From Tenacibaculum sp. MAR_2009_124 (GTDB lineage: Bacteria > Bacteroidota > Bacteroidia > Flavobacteriales > Flavobacteriaceae), in NCBI RefSeq assembly GCF_900105455.1, contig NZ_FNSF01000008.1, positions 1 through 64,000 on the forward strand: a DNA stretch of 64,000 nucleotides, written 5' to 3'. A program made the position numbers and the translations under genes. This document shows, in pieces, positions 10,353 through 20,899 of the stretch (position 1 is its first letter; each line of letters opens with the position of its first letter). Under the pieces are notes generated by a model. It was not told the DNA's origin, did no database searches, and saw nothing but the letters and a program-made list of their open reading frames with translations.

Positions 10353-13300
10353 TTACTTAGCACATCTTACATCAGCACTTACATCTTTAATAGCACTTTC
10401 TGAAAATTTAAATTTAAGTCGAATAATAGAGGGGGGTTGTAAAACATTTCCTGAATTTTCACAAAGTATTGGACAAAATGCTACTGTAATAACCGACTTA
10501 CCTTCAGTATTCAATTTGACTGATCGGGTCCAAGCGTTCTCTTCAAGGACATTAGTATCAAGTAAGGTTCTCGTTTGAGAGGTTGTTGAACCATTAGTTC
10601 TCACCTCAGTCATCATAACCCCCTCATGTTCAGAATCACCAATACTTACATTTCCATATATTTTATAGTTGACTGTTTCATTCGGATTTCCAACAACTGT
10701 AAAAACTCTTCTATAACTAAAAAAAGGATCATCATGGCAGATAATATCGACTGGAGTTCCTCCGTCTGTAATTGTAATATCACCATTAGGTTCGTCTACA
10801 CAATCCTCAACTATATTTGGGTTGACGTCATCTAACTTCTTTATTAAACTAACAGACTTACTAGGTTTTACTTCAATACTCTTTCTTCCTGTATGTGCCT
10901 CCTGATCAGTAACCATTGACGAGCTCTCTAAACTAAATGCATCTACAAAACTAAAGTGATTCACGGATCTTCTCTCCGCTAGAGATAATTGTAAGCTCGG
11001 ATAATCCTCAAAACCATCATAACCTAATTCTTTGTATGCCGTATTTGAAGCCACAGCCGTAGGTAAAGTATACTTATATCCATACTGAGCCGATGAATAT
11101 CTATTTAAAGCATCTTTATTCTCTAATTCTACTCCTTGTGGGGCGTATTGTGTTACCTCACTTGCAAAAGTCCATTTTATTGATGAATGTTGATTGATCG
11201 CATTACTATTAATCTCCCAACCATTATTGTACGAATAAAAAGGCGTGAAACTTGTAAAATATCCATCATCTCTAGTATTTGGTTCATAAGAATTATAACG
11301 TCCTGTCAAATAAGCCCAAGACTTCTTTGCCTTCCAATTACCTCTTATATTATGAACATAGGGATTGATATCATAATTATCATAAATTTCTAATAATTTA
11401 TCTTCATTCAACTCACCCAATTGTTCATTCGTATATATTGAAGAATCTATTACAAAGTACTTGTTGTTATTCTGATTTACTGGTTTCCAAAAATCACTAT
11501 ATTGAACAGCACTTGCATTGATTATCTTCGTTTCTTGAGGGTTGTTATTTAAAAACGAAGGTAACTGACTTCTATAATTGTTGTTTTGATCAACAATTGG
11601 GTTCTGCTTTGTAGTGATACTTGCCATTGATGCTGATTGTAAATTTCGATGTGAAGAGCGACCTACTTTGAAAAACACCCTCGCCGTACTTGCTATTCCA
11701 CTCTCTCCTCTGCAGTCATTTAAAATTTCACCCTCTTGATTCATTAAGATAAATTTTGTTAAATCAGAGGTTTCCTTTTTTCTTATGATCCAAAGCTTTT
11801 CTGATGTTGGCAGCGGAATTATTGCTCCTCCTAAACTTATATTATTTATAACAGTCGCATTCAACTCATCTCCTATATCAAGCAGGCTTGAAAGGTCGCT
11901 ATCATTACGACTCAAAGAAAAGGTGTTCCCTGTATTATCTCTAACTAATTCTCCTGAAATCCCGAGGTTTCTTGAGGCACTTGCCATTCCATAATGTTTC
12001 CAATATGCTGGATAATTCATATTGTAATAATGATCCCCGTATTCATTCTTTGTTTTGGTTACTAATACTTGTCCAGATTCTGCATCCCATGCTAAATTCT
12101 CTGTTGATACTTGCGCACCTAAATCGTAAGCTATCTTCTTCTTTAAAATTCCTTTTCTCTTGATAACCTTTGTTGTTACAGCAGAACGAAATACATTCTC
12201 GTTGCTTTCATAGTTAGGTAATGGAACAGGTACTAATACTGGCCATATAAAAGCCAAGAACCCTGCTAAATTTGTATTTACCCCTACAGTAACTTGTCTG
12301 TTATAATTTGACCTAAAATCATTCACAACATCATATGTCACTCCTAAAGATACTTCCGAAATATTTCCTTGGTTATTTATTATACGTTGGATATTATTTA
12401 ATGAACCATCCGCTTCTAAATCATATTCATACTTTACTCCAGAAATCGGAGAGGTTCCTGTTTCTGTATATACCCAATTGCCTAAAGGCTTCCCATTCAT
12501 ATTATTGGCCTCAACTACAAATCCTTGTGAAGCTGTTAAATGATGCTTTACACTAAAACTTAAAAAGCTACTTACAGCCCCAGGAGGGTCATTATGCAAA
12601 CTTTCCTTTGGTACTAAATCTGTATGAGATGTCTTTGTCGGAAAATCTTTCGATGTATAAAATTGATGTTCTACTTTTCCTGTTGCATGTTTGCTTATAC
12701 TCTCGTGAGTTAAGTTTTTAACCATGACTCTTCCATAGGTAACGGTTGGTGCCGGGAAGAAAGACTCTCCTATTGGTTTTTCAACATAATTAGACTCCAT
12801 TGGAGCAATAACCGCCTCACTACCGCCAGTTTCTCTGTTATAGACTGGAATTACAAAAGGATTCTCTCTACTACTATTTGGCTCAAATGTTGCCACACCA
12901 CTTGAAGTGTTATCTTCATTTTTATATACATACTCATGTCCATAAAACTTTTTATATAATGGGTCTCCATCATTTCCTGTCATTACGTCCCAATTATCGC
13001 TCATTTGAAGTTTCTTGATTCGCAAACCTCCTCCGTATTTTTTTGCTATAGGATTATGCAATCGAATCCATGACTTATTTGGCTTAAAGAATTTAGCACA
13101 TGATTTCTCTCTCAGCACCTTATTTGGCCCCTTTCCTATCTCGGTATAAGCCCCTATGGAAGCTACTATTTCTTTAACTATAGCCGTAAAACCAGTACCT
13201 GAGGAGTATTGACCATGATCATGATAAACAATACGATTCATATTATGACGTCCAAAATACATTCCTGCTTTTGAAATTGGGTTAATAGGAGGATCACCTT

Positions 13301-16300
13301 CTTTACCATCTAATCTTAAAAATCTCATGGGAATACTTAAATACTCATCGGTATTATCTGTAAACTTCAATACTGATCGTGAATCATCTAAATGTAAATA
13401 GCCGCTCACATAATCATATTGATAAACATACGTTTTGGTCATATTCAATAAAAACTTAAAGTATATAGGCTCTTCTTCCAACCCTCCAATAAAATCAGCT
13501 ACTTCCTTATTTTTAAATGCCTCTGGTATTTTTACATAGATGTATTTATTCTCTTGATTATTGTTGTATAAGGTATTATTCGTGATTTCAGAACTTGTTG
13601 GGTTTTGAGAAGAACCAGCTCCAGTAACTTGAAATAACTGCATCACTTTTTTATCTTGAACAAATTGATAATCATCTGCTTCATAATCTAACTTTAAATC
13701 TCCTCCTGATGGTAATTGTACCGTAGTCAAAGACCAAGCAACGGAATTGTCATGTACCGTATTTTGATTGGGATCATTTGTTTGAGCAATTTGTTCTGTA
13801 TAAGGGAACTCCGCATTCGAAGGAACACCGTCCAAATTATCTCCATTTCCTTTATTCTCCTTGAAATTACCCCATATATCATATCCCTTTATATGGTAAG
13901 AAGGATTGATTGTTTTATCAAAAACACCATTACCATCAGTATCGATTTGCCCATAATCAAATTCATAAGGCATATGTCTTCCCATATGCGAATCTCGATA
14001 CGTAAAATATAACTTCTTTAAGGTTAACTTTCCTCCTTGATTTAACTCTCCTGGAGTACTTATTCGAGAGTTATTAGGTATCCCTCTACATAACGAATAA
14101 TCGTATTCAAAATGAGCTACCTTGATTGGTATAGCATTTGTCCCTAATTCTTGATATTCTTTTTTAGAATATAGCGAAATACTATCTATTCTTTTAGTCG
14201 TTGCGATTCCTCTTCCTCCATTTTCATCTATAACTCCATAACCATCTTTTCTGTCAGACAAAGAAAATATAGCGATATGAGTTTTTGTTTCTATTTCATT
14301 TATATAAACTTGCTCACGTTCTCCATAGATATAGTTCCCCTTTTGATCATTAGGGTGTGAATACAAGCCTCTATTGAAAGTAGCCGTATTTTGCGTGTAT
14401 GGCACTCGCCAATTATATTTATAAGGTCGCTCATAGCTAAACTTGGTATAGGCTCCAAAATCATCATCAGTAGGACCATTACCTGTTACATCTTCATAAT
14501 CCGATGACAACACAGAGCTAATCAAATACGAATGCGCATGTGCTGGCGTTGTGATTCTATTGAAATAATTATCTACTCCTTTACCATTACTAGTACTGTT
14601 ATCATTTTGTGGAGTTTCATCATTTGGAAATGGATCTGGAATGTAAGTAACAAGTCCTTTATTATCATCAACCGTTGCTCCTTGACTAACCGCAAAGGTT
14701 ACTTCTTTTTTAGTAATGTTATACGCTGGTAAACCATAAACATATCGACTACCGTCAGGTTTTAGCACATTAAATCCAGCTGTATGATGAGGCTTCCCAT
14801 AGATACTGGTTCTAAAAAAACCATTGTAATATTGCTGTGCTTCTTGCTGAGTAATTTTTTGAATTACTTGATTTCTAAGCAAACGGTTTTCACGAATCTT
14901 AGTCTCATTAATACGCAACAATGAGTTATCATTTTTATGGTAATTACGAATTAAAGTTCTATTATGTTTATTACCTGAAATTCCTAAACGAACTGGGTTG
15001 GTGCCTCCTGTGCTTGTATCCGAATACATCCCTCCAGACAGTTGTTCATAGTCAACATTCATATCTCCATTGTCCTTAAAGAAAACCTTTTCATATGCCT
15101 TTCCTTGAGAATCCGTTTTATCCGTAAATTTGTTCAAAGCATAATTCCCCGCTTCTACCGCCCAATTCTCGGATCGAGAATAGGTATCCGTATTATGATA
15201 ATCAACACCCAATGCAAAAACCCAACCTCCTTCTGCTTCTGCTCCAAACGTTGATCCATCTCCTGAATCAACAACTCTTGTATCGTTTAAAAAACCTATT
15301 TGTCCTCGATGAGGCCTAAAGGCTCCTCCAACTCCTTGCCCATTAATCACGTAGTTATCATAGGTATAGTTCGTTACCGGTAAAATAGTGGTATGTTTGT
15401 TGAAATTCCGATCCTTTTCTCTAACGAAATCTAAGATTCCGTTAATCGTATCTTTTTCATTCTTCTCAGTATACTCATAACCAAAAGCAGCAACAGGTCT
15501 ATCAACATGCTTAGGGTGAACACTTTGTTCAGAGCCATAACCTGTCACCTTTACTTGACCACTAATACCAAATACAGTTCCTCCAATAGCCGCGCTATAT
15601 TTTGACTGCGTTGAAATCGTAGCAACTCTTTTATTTGGCGTAAAAACCATATGATCATTTAATGGAATACTTCCACTATGACCAATACTTCTACTTTTAT
15701 TATTGGACAATTTTGTTGCTTCCAATCCCGCACTTAAATTTAAAGTGCTTATGGCCTTCCTTGAATTAATGGATAAACCTATACTTCCACCTCCATCATA
15801 ACTATATTTCTTACCTTCTATTTTTTTCGACAAACTTACTACTGGGCTTATCGTTGGTCCATCAACAGCGGACGCCGAGATATCCATACCGACACTCGCA
15901 TTTTTTGCTAATTTAATGGAAACTCCCAATGAAGGCGTAGCTGAATAACCACTATAATTATTATACTCTACTCCCAAGCCTATGTTAACATTAAGCAAAC
16001 CAGAACCTCCTCCTGAAGAATTTGAATTATTTCCTGAACCACCAGAACCTCCTGAGTTACCAGAACCTCCTGAGCCTTTAGTTCCTAATTCTTTAAGACC
16101 AAAAAACGAAGCTCCTAAACCAAAATGCGCTCCAAATGTTTTGTTAGGTTTAAAATAATTTTCATATCTCATTTGGTCACCATTCTCTTGGCTTCCATCG
16201 AAATCATCAGGCAATCCTCTCACACTTCTTTTAATATGTCCTACGTTCAGGTTCCATCCTAAACCTACCCAAGAAGCCTCTTGGTCCATATTAACTCCTG

Positions 16301-16544
16301 AAGTATAGGCCAGATTGAGCGGATACCCACCCACATCCATTATGGGAATGTTATAATTAAAGTCTCCTGATGATAAATCAACCATATCAGTGGTTCCTAT
16401 GGGGGTAAAAGCATTAAATTCGGGTTGAGACGGCCCTCCTGTAAGAGCAAAGGCACTGTTAATAAAGGTTTGAGGAAATATCAAACTCAATGCCATGTAC
16501 ACCGATAAAGCCTTACTGGCTCTACTAGTCTTAGAAATTTTCAT
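10353..16544 (-). CDS. Very large secreted RHS-associated protein, first gene of the locus
   Basis: 2063 residues in one intact frame. The N-terminus has a signal-peptide-like segment (residues 12-33, SVYMALSLIFPQTFINSAFA), then the block typical of Bacteroidetes RHS-like proteins: FTPIGTTDMVDLSSGDFNYN and MDQEASWVGLGWNLNVGH, similar in style to the N-terminal part of SpvB/TcB-like shells. A Gly/Ser-rich linker lies near residues 160-190. The rest is beta-rich, with repeated aromatic/Asn/Gly strands, and the C-terminus (about 1900-2050) looks like a carbohydrate-binding sandwich. It leads an operon-like run of four genes on the minus strand, 60 bases before the LRR gene. Likely an exported surface protein; whether it forms a cocoon around the toxin end of the third protein is inference. 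Confidence 0.8.
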   Translation of the reverse strand: MKISKTSRASKALSVYMALSLIFPQTFINSAFALTGGPSQPEFNAFTPIGTTDMVDLSSGDFNYNIPIMDVGGYPLNLAYTSGVNMDQEASWVGLGWNLNVGHIKRSVRGLPDDFDGSQENGDQMRYENYFKPNKTFGAHFGLGASFFGLKELGTKGSGGSGNSGGSGGSGNNSNSSGGGSGLLNVNIGLGVEYNNYSGYSATPSLGVSIKLAKNASVGMDISASAVDGPTISPVVSLSKKIEGKKYSYDGGGSIGLSINSRKAISTLNLSAGLEATKLSNNKSRSIGHSGSIPLNDHMVFTPNKRVATISTQSKYSAAIGGTVFGISGQVKVTGYGSEQSVHPKHVDRPVAAFGYEYTEKNEKDTINGILDFVREKDRNFNKHTTILPVTNYTYDNYVINGQGVGGAFRPHRGQIGFLNDTRVVDSGDGSTFGAEAEGGWVFALGVDYHNTDTYSRSENWAVEAGNYALNKFTDKTDSQGKAYEKVFFKDNGDMNVDYEQLSGGMYSDTSTGGTNPVRLGISGNKHNRTLIRNYHKNDNSLLRINETKIRENRLLRNQVIQKITQQEAQQYYNGFFRTSIYGKPHHTAGFNVLKPDGSRYVYGLPAYNITKKEVTFAVSQGATVDDNKGLVTYIPDPFPNDETPQNDNSTSNGKGVDNYFNRITTPAHAHSYLISSVLSSDYEDVTGNGPTDDDFGAYTKFSYERPYKYNWRVPYTQNTATFNRGLYSHPNDQKGNYIYGEREQVYINEIETKTHIAIFSLSDRKDGYGVIDENGGRGIATTKRIDSISLYSKKEYQELGTNAIPIKVAHFEYDYSLCRGIPNNSRISTPGELNQGGKLTLKKLYFTYRDSHMGRHMPYEFDYGQIDTDGNGVFDKTINPSYHIKGYDIWGNFKENKGNGDNLDGVPSNAEFPYTEQIAQTNDPNQNTVHDNSVAWSLTTVQLPSGGDLKLDYEADDYQFVQDKKVMQLFQVTGAGSSQNPTSSEITNNTLYNNNQENKYIYVKIPEAFKNKEVADFIGGLEEEPIYFKFLLNMTKTYVYQYDYVSGYLHLDDSRSVLKFTDNTDEYLSIPMRFLRLDGKEGDPPINPISKAGMYFGRHNMNRIVYHDHGQYSSGTGFTAIVKEIVASIGAYTEIGKGPNKVLREKSCAKFFKPNKSWIRLHNPIAKKYGGGLRIKKLQMSDNWDVMTGNDGDPLYKKFYGHEYVYKNEDNTSSGVATFEPNSSRENPFVIPVYNRETGGSEAVIAPMESNYVEKPIGESFFPAPTVTYGRVMVKNLTHESISKHATGKVEHQFYTSKDFPTKTSHTDLVPKESLHNDPPGAVSSFLSFSVKHHLTASQGFVVEANNMNGKPLGNWVYTETGTSPISGVKYEYDLEADGSLNNIQRIINNQGNISEVSLGVTYDVVNDFRSNYNRQVTVGVNTNLAGFLAFIWPVLVPVPLPNYESNENVFRSAVTTKVIKRKGILKKKIAYDLGAQVSTENLAWDAESGQVLVTKTKNEYGDHYYNMNYPAYWKHYGMASASRNLGISGELVRDNTGNTFSLSRNDSDLSSLLDIGDELNATVINNISLGGAIIPLPTSEKLWIIRKKETSDLTKFILMNQEGEILNDCRGESGIASTARVFFKVGRSSHRNLQSASMASITTKQNPIVDQNNNYRSQLPSFLNNNPQETKIINASAVQYSDFWKPVNQNNNKYFVIDSSIYTNEQLGELNEDKLLEIYDNYDINPYVHNIRGNWKAKKSWAYLTGRYNSYEPNTRDDGYFTSFTPFYSYNNGWEINSNAINQHSSIKWTFASEVTQYAPQGVELENKDALNRYSSAQYGYKYTLPTAVASNTAYKELGYDGFEDYPSLQLSLAERRSVNHFSFVDAFSLESSSMVTDQEAHTGRKSIEVKPSKSVSLIKKLDDVNPNIVEDCVDEPNGDITITDGGTPVDIICHDDPFFSYRRVFTVVGNPNETVNYKIYGNVSIGDSEHEGVMMTEVRTNGSTTSQTRTLLDTNVLEENAWTRSVKLNTEGKSVITVAFCPILCENSGNVLQPPSIIRLKFKFSESAIKDVSADVRCAK
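16010..16080 (-). repeat. Gly/Ser-rich low-complexity linker in the 2063-residue protein
   Basis: This segment encodes short GGSGGSGN-type repeats, probably a flexible linker. The underlying triplet repetition could change length by slippage. Confidence 0.7.
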
Positions 16545-16911
16545 AATAAGTAATTAGCAATATTTAAGCAATCTGTTAATAATCTTTCTTACAATTTTAG
16601 AAGTAAACTCCTAGCAATTAATTTGTTATAAAATTAGATTAATATTTCGGTTTTCCAAAAAAAAATTGATTTAATTATTTTGAAAAATTGCAAAATAATC
16701 AACACAGCCTCTATTTTATTACGTTTATAACGATTCTTAACCTTTCATATTTTCAAAAAAACACCACTTTTTTAATTCTTATATTCCTTTTATAACTGAC
16801 AGAAACAAATTCTATATACTTTTTCAAAAAAAAACAGAATAGTCCACATATTTAATTCGAACTAGTATTTATTTTTATTATTGAAAACTACATAACAACC
16901 TATTTAGTATC
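16545..16911. other. AT-rich upstream region of the RHS operon
   Basis: No gene seen. It must hold the promoter of the minus-strand RHS operon, but I found no convincing TAnnTTTG box on that strand. The stretch near 16836-16850 (gaatagtcc) faintly resembles the complement of the right end of the dead IS3 element next to it and may be its left end. Confidence 0.4.
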
Positions 16912-17804
16912 GTGAATCCCCGAATTCAACAAACTAATAATCAACGGACAGAATTCCCTAAAGTAATTCGACAGGTATACTATCGATCTATAAACTTTAA
17001 AGCTCATAAATAATCTATTGTACAACAAGTAATAGTCTTGGTACAAGGTATTCGAAATAAAATACCTAGTATAGGTGTTAAAAAGTTGTATTATATGCTT
17101 AAAGAAGAGTTATTGCGTTTAAAAGTAGGTAGGTATAAACCATTTCGAACACTAAGAGTTAACCACATGTTAATCGTTCCTAAAAAAGTTACCATAAGAC
17201 TACTGATTCTTATCACAGATTTAAAAAACATAAAAATATCCTTTGTAACACACAAATTGACAGACCAGAAAAAGTCTGGGTAAATAATATCACCTATATA
17301 GGAACAAGAGATAACTCCTCATATTTAGCTTTAATTACTAATGCATATTCTCAAATAATAGTAGGTTATAATGCGTCTGATTCTCTTGCAGTAGAAGACT
17401 CACTCAAAGCATTACAAATGGCTCTTTATAATAGAAAACACAGGACTCTCCCTTTAAGACATCATTCGGACAGGGGGCTCTAATATTGTGCTAATGATTA
17501 TCAAAACTTATTGACTCAAAACAAAATTAAAACTAGTATAACTGAAAAACATGACCCTTATGAAAATGCCATAGCAGAAAGAGTCAATGGAATTTTAAAA
17601 CAAGAATTTAACATAGCTCTTAAAGTGGACAGCTTAGATGTCAAAACTAAATTAATTAAAGAAGCTATAGATCTTTGCAATTATATGAGACCTCATTTAT
17701 CTAACCATATGCTCACTCCTAAAAAAATGCATCAGCAAAGGCTATTAAAACCAAAACGGTATAAAACAAAAATTCTCAGAGAAGCTAGAATCTCTGAGAA
17801 TTAA
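16912..17804 (+). pseudogene. IS3-family transposase (OrfB type) remnant
   Basis: Joined plus-strand frames give an IS3/IS150-type integrase-core transposase: an N-terminal part LVQGIRNKIPSIGVKKLYYM (17035 on), then VWVNNITYIGTRDNSSYLAL, HHSDRGL, and KHDPYENAIAERVNGILKQE. It carries an in-frame TAA near 17009, a frameshift near 17185 in a run of A, and another TAA at about 17481 just after HSDRGL. The first catalytic Asp of the usual WVTDITYI motif is Asn here. The element is therefore inactive. The 3' end forms a hairpin (17771-17802) and the stretch to about 17855 (ttatttaggactagtca) may be its terminal repeat. Confidence 0.85.
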
Positions 17805-17874
17805 ATAATAAATTTAATCTTTAAATAATCTGTATCGGTTATTTAGGACTAGTCAGCTCTAAAATTACTATTAA

Positions 17875-19056
17875 CTATTCATACTCAAATGTACCATAAT
17901 CACTTTTTATGGTTAATTTTTTCTTTTTAGAAGCTTCTACTCTTCCTATAATTTGTGCATCCACATTAAATGATTTTGAAATGGCTATAATATCCTCTGC
18001 TATTTCTGGAGATACATAGAGTTCCATTCTATGTCCACAGTTAAATACCTGATACATTTCTTTCCAATCTGTTTTTGATTGTTCCTGTATCAATTTAAAC
18101 AATGGCGGAACTTCAAACATATTATCTTTTACCACATGATTCTTATCTGTGAAATGTAAAATTTTTGTTTGAGCACCTCCAGAACAATGAATCATTCCGT
18201 GTACTTTATCTGATTTATACGTAGATAAAATCTTTTTTATAATTGGAGCATATGTTCTTGTTGGTGACAATACTAATTTACCTGCATCAATTGGTGAATT
18301 TTCAACTTCGTCAGTTAACTTTGTGTTTCCAGAATATACCAAATCAGAAGGTACAGAAGGATCAAAACTTTCTGGATATTTTTCAGCTAAGTATTTATGA
18401 AAAACATCATGACGCGCAGAGGTCAATCCATTACTTCCCATTCCTCCATTATATTCTTTCTCATAACTCGCTTGACCGAATGAGGCCAAACCAACAATAA
18501 CATCTCCTGCTTGAATATTTGCATTGTCAATTACATCCTCTCTTTTTATTCTCGCTGTTACGGTAGAATCTACAATAATAGTTCTTACTAAATCACCTAC
18601 ATCGGCTGTTTCTCCACCAGTAGAATGTATTGTTACACCAAAACCTTTTAACTCATTAATCAATTCTTCTGTTCCATTAATGATGGCAGAAAGAACTTCT
18701 CCCGGTATTAAGTTTTTGTTTCTTCCTATTGTAGAGGAAAGCATAATATTATCGGTAGCACCAACACATAAAAGATCATCAATATTCATTATCAGTGCAT
18801 CTTGAGCAATTCCTTTCCATACCGAAACATCTCCAGTTTCTTTCCAATACATATAGGCCAACGAACTTTTTGTTCCAGCCCCATCAGCATGCATTATTAA
18901 ACAATACTCTTCATCATTTGATAAATAATCAGGAACAATTTTACAAAATGCTTTCGGGAATAATCCTTTATCTATATTCTTAATAGCGTTATGTACATCC
19001 TCTTTAGACGCAGATACTCCACGTTGTGCATATCGTTTAGATACTTCTTGACTCAT
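17875..19056 (-). CDS. purM: Phosphoribosylformylglycinamidine cyclo-ligase (AIR synthetase)
   Basis: 393 residues. It catalyses ATP-dependent closure of FGAM to aminoimidazole ribotide in purine synthesis in the cytosol. Family marks include HADGAGTKSSLAYMYWKE near residues 55-75, DALIMNIDDLLCVGA (about 95-110), HSTGGETADV (about 150) and the glycine-rich GLASFGQ. It matches the longer Bacteroidetes type of PurM (about 390 residues) rather than the ~345-residue enterobacterial form. It is a single gene, with a dead IS3 element downstream and a long gene-free stretch upstream. Confidence 0.93.
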   Translation of the reverse strand: MSQEVSKRYAQRGVSASKEDVHNAIKNIDKGLFPKAFCKIVPDYLSNDEEYCLIMHADGAGTKSSLAYMYWKETGDVSVWKGIAQDALIMNIDDLLCVGATDNIMLSSTIGRNKNLIPGEVLSAIINGTEELINELKGFGVTIHSTGGETADVGDLVRTIIVDSTVTARIKREDVIDNANIQAGDVIVGLASFGQASYEKEYNGGMGSNGLTSARHDVFHKYLAEKYPESFDPSVPSDLVYSGNTKLTDEVENSPIDAGKLVLSPTRTYAPIIKKILSTYKSDKVHGMIHCSGGAQTKILHFTDKNHVVKDNMFEVPPLFKLIQEQSKTDWKEMYQVFNCGHRMELYVSPEIAEDIIAISKSFNVDAQIIGRVEASKKKKLTIKSDYGTFEYE

Positions 19057-19281
19057 GTGTTGTTGTTTTGTAGGTGCGAAATTAATTCAAAACAAGAAAC
19101 TTTCAAAGAGAATACTACTTATTATTATGATTCCTATAAAGCTTCGAAAAAACAAACTACATTCTAAAAATCAACACATTACCATTTTTTAGTAAAATTA
19201 GCTAGATTTCAACTAATGGTTTTCCCTGATATAAAATTCAGGGTTTTCCCTTATTGCCTAGTTCATTTTTCTTGCTCATTT
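19057..19281. other. Leader region of purM and spacer
   Basis: No gene seen. The first part must contain the purM promoter. A hairpin ccctgatataaaattcaggg at 19224-19243 is followed by ttttccctta, and the segment 19240-19290 resembles 20228-20280 (both have AGGG[TA]TTTCCC[TC][TA]ATTGC), so it may be part of a duplicated small-RNA unit. Confidence 0.35.
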
Positions 19282-19361
19282 TTGTAATGTCTTAAGAGAC
19301 GTCTTAAGATTTTTCTTTTTCATAGCAATTTTCCCGCTCAATCTTTTGAGTGGGTTTTTTA
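19282..19361 (+). ncRNA. Candidate small RNA A with intrinsic terminator
   Basis: A gene-free segment ends in a clear terminator: CCCGCTCA (19333-19340) pairs with TGAGTGGG (19347-19354), followed by TTTTTT. Upstream is a self-complementary CTTAAGAGACGTCTTAAG. No coding frame is visible. The start is uncertain because no good TAnnTTTG box precedes it. Confidence 0.4.
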
Positions 19362-19454
19362 TTTCAACTAAGTAGTTCCCCTGAAGCCAGACCGAAAATT
19401 CTATCTACCTGATTTTAAGTGTTTTTCCCCGTTTATTATTTCATTTTTTCCTCT

Positions 19455-19566
19455 TATATTTGAGTAATATTTGTTACGGGAATCTCAAATATTAATACAT
19501 TCTAAAAAATGTATCACTTGCTATTTTAGAATAGAAAAAGAAACTCCTTTATTGGAGTTTTTTTTA
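19455..19566 (+). ncRNA. Candidate small RNA B, three hairpins, with promoter and terminator
   Basis: A -7 box TATATTTG lies at 19455-19462. Downstream come three stems: AATATTTG/CAAATATT (19466-19493), ATACATT/AATGTAT with nested TCTAAAA/TTTTAGA pairing (about 19494-19530), and a terminator AAACTCC/GGAGTTT (19541-19560) followed by Ts. No reading frame of useful length exists. Promoter, structure and terminator together make an independent RNA gene likely. Confidence 0.5.
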
Positions 19567-20090
19567 TTTACACCCATTGCCCTCTAAAATTACTTCCCCA
19601 AAAAGTTAGATTTACCTTATAAGAAAACTAAACATAACCCTAAACTACCACCTCTCATTATTCTAACAACAGCAAAGGAAGGAAGATGTTTCACCACGGT
19701 TATTTTAAATAGTGCCCACTCATAGCCTATTGTTTTGACTGAAAATAAAGTAAAGTTTATTCAGATGAATCCTTTTTTTAAATTCACAGTGGAGCTATAA
19801 ATAAATAATACCGATACATTTAAACAGTTTTTTAGGAAATAGAAAAAATCAAAACAGGCTCTATAAATAATATTCAGTACATCTAACACCTTTTACCAAT
19901 TGAAATTACTGTAACAAAACACCTTTTATCCTTTCTTCTTCTTTTTCAAAAGAAAACGTAAATAAGGCTATGTTTTATTTTTGAAACCCGAATAAAGAAA
20001 AAAAATCATTATTTCCTTTTACAATAATATCAAAGCATAACTGATATAATATTGAAGACTCGTTTACTTTCACAAAACTTATCTTTTTCA
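19567..20090. other. Gene-free AT-rich stretch
   Basis: No coding frame, tRNA or strong hairpin recognised on either strand. Confidence 0.5.
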
Positions 20091-20184
20091 TAACTTTGCA
20101 TAGCGTTATTTAGTCTAACCATACTAAATAAGTAATTTAAGGGGAAACATCCTACTCATTATCTTGAGTAGGATTCCTCTTTTA
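20091..20184 (+). ncRNA. Candidate small RNA C, two hairpins, with promoter and terminator
   Basis: A -7 box TAACTTTG sits at 20091-20098. The predicted RNA begins near 20104, has a 5' stem TTATTTAGT/ACTAAATAA (20106-20131) and a long terminator stem ATCCTACTCA/TGAGTAGGAT (20149-20174) extended outward by AAGGGGAA pairing with TTCCTCTT. The single-stranded link carries TAATTTAAGGGGAA (20133-20146), the perfect 14-base complement of a segment in small RNA D at 34721-34734. No coding frame. Confidence 0.55.
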
Positions 20185-20227
20185 TAGGGGTTTCTATATC
20201 TAACTCCATTATTCTACTTATCTAAAT

Positions 20228-20376
20228 ACTAGGGATTTCCCCTATTGCAATCAATATTTAATCTACTTATTTTTAATGTATTAATCTAACAAAAAGTCAA
20301 ATCAGTTATTTAGTTTCCCCTAGATTATTGTTTTCTACACTAAGAATGCTCCATATGTGAGCATTCTATTTTTTTT
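20228..20376 (+). ncRNA. Candidate small RNA F with intrinsic terminator
   Basis: The segment ends in a terminator, AGAATGCTC (20343-20351) with GAGCATTCT (20359-20367) and a run of Ts. Its first part resembles 19240-19290 upstream of small RNA A. No reading frame is visible and the start is not defined. Confidence 0.35.
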
Positions 20377-20802
20377 CGTCTTAAAACGTCTGAAATTACC
20401 ATCCTCTCTAGATAGAGAATACTATTTACTCGTGTTAAAAAAAACAGTATAATCTTCATATTTCCCTGAGAATAGTAGAGTGGTTTTTGGTCAATCCATC
20501 GACGACTATCTCATCTTGCTTACCCTGATTTAACCTCAAACTTTCCTACGCAAGCACTCAAACCCCTAATTGGAACGAATTATTGTTAGTAAAAAAGCAG
20601 ATAATTGCTAATTTTCTTCTAACCTTTCTTGGTATATTTTCCTTCACTATTTTTTTACTTAAAAAGACAAAAAAACAGGCAAAACCCCTTGTTTTTAAAG
20701 GGCATGCAAAAATGAGCAATTATTTGTCGTATTTAAGACAATGACAGAAAATAACATCAACAAAAAGGCGAAAATCAATAAACACTAACTTTTTTCTCAT
20801 TG
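20377..20802. other. Gene-free AT-rich stretch
   Basis: No supported gene. No promoter-terminator pair recognised until the next small RNA. Confidence 0.4.
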
Positions 20803-20890
20803 TACCTTTGAAGTGGTTAAAGCAAATGATTAAAGTTTGGTTAGTTTTCACTTAAGCTTATCGAGTTCTCAAACTCGGTAAGTTTTTTTT
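20803..20890 (+). ncRNA. Candidate small RNA G with promoter and terminator
   Basis: A -7 box TACCTTTG at 20803-20810 is followed by about 45 unstructured bases and a terminator, CTTATCGAGTT (20857-20867) with AACTCGGTAAG (20872-20882) and eight Ts. There is no coding frame. The terminator could also serve the converging GNAT gene that ends at 20900. Confidence 0.45.
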
Positions 20891-20899
20891 GCTTTCAAT

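Noticed and set aside
17771..17802. Hairpin at the end of the IS3 remnant as a purM terminator
   Set aside because: It lies about 70 bases beyond purM and inside the old transposase frame; it may act as a terminator, but no T-run supports it.
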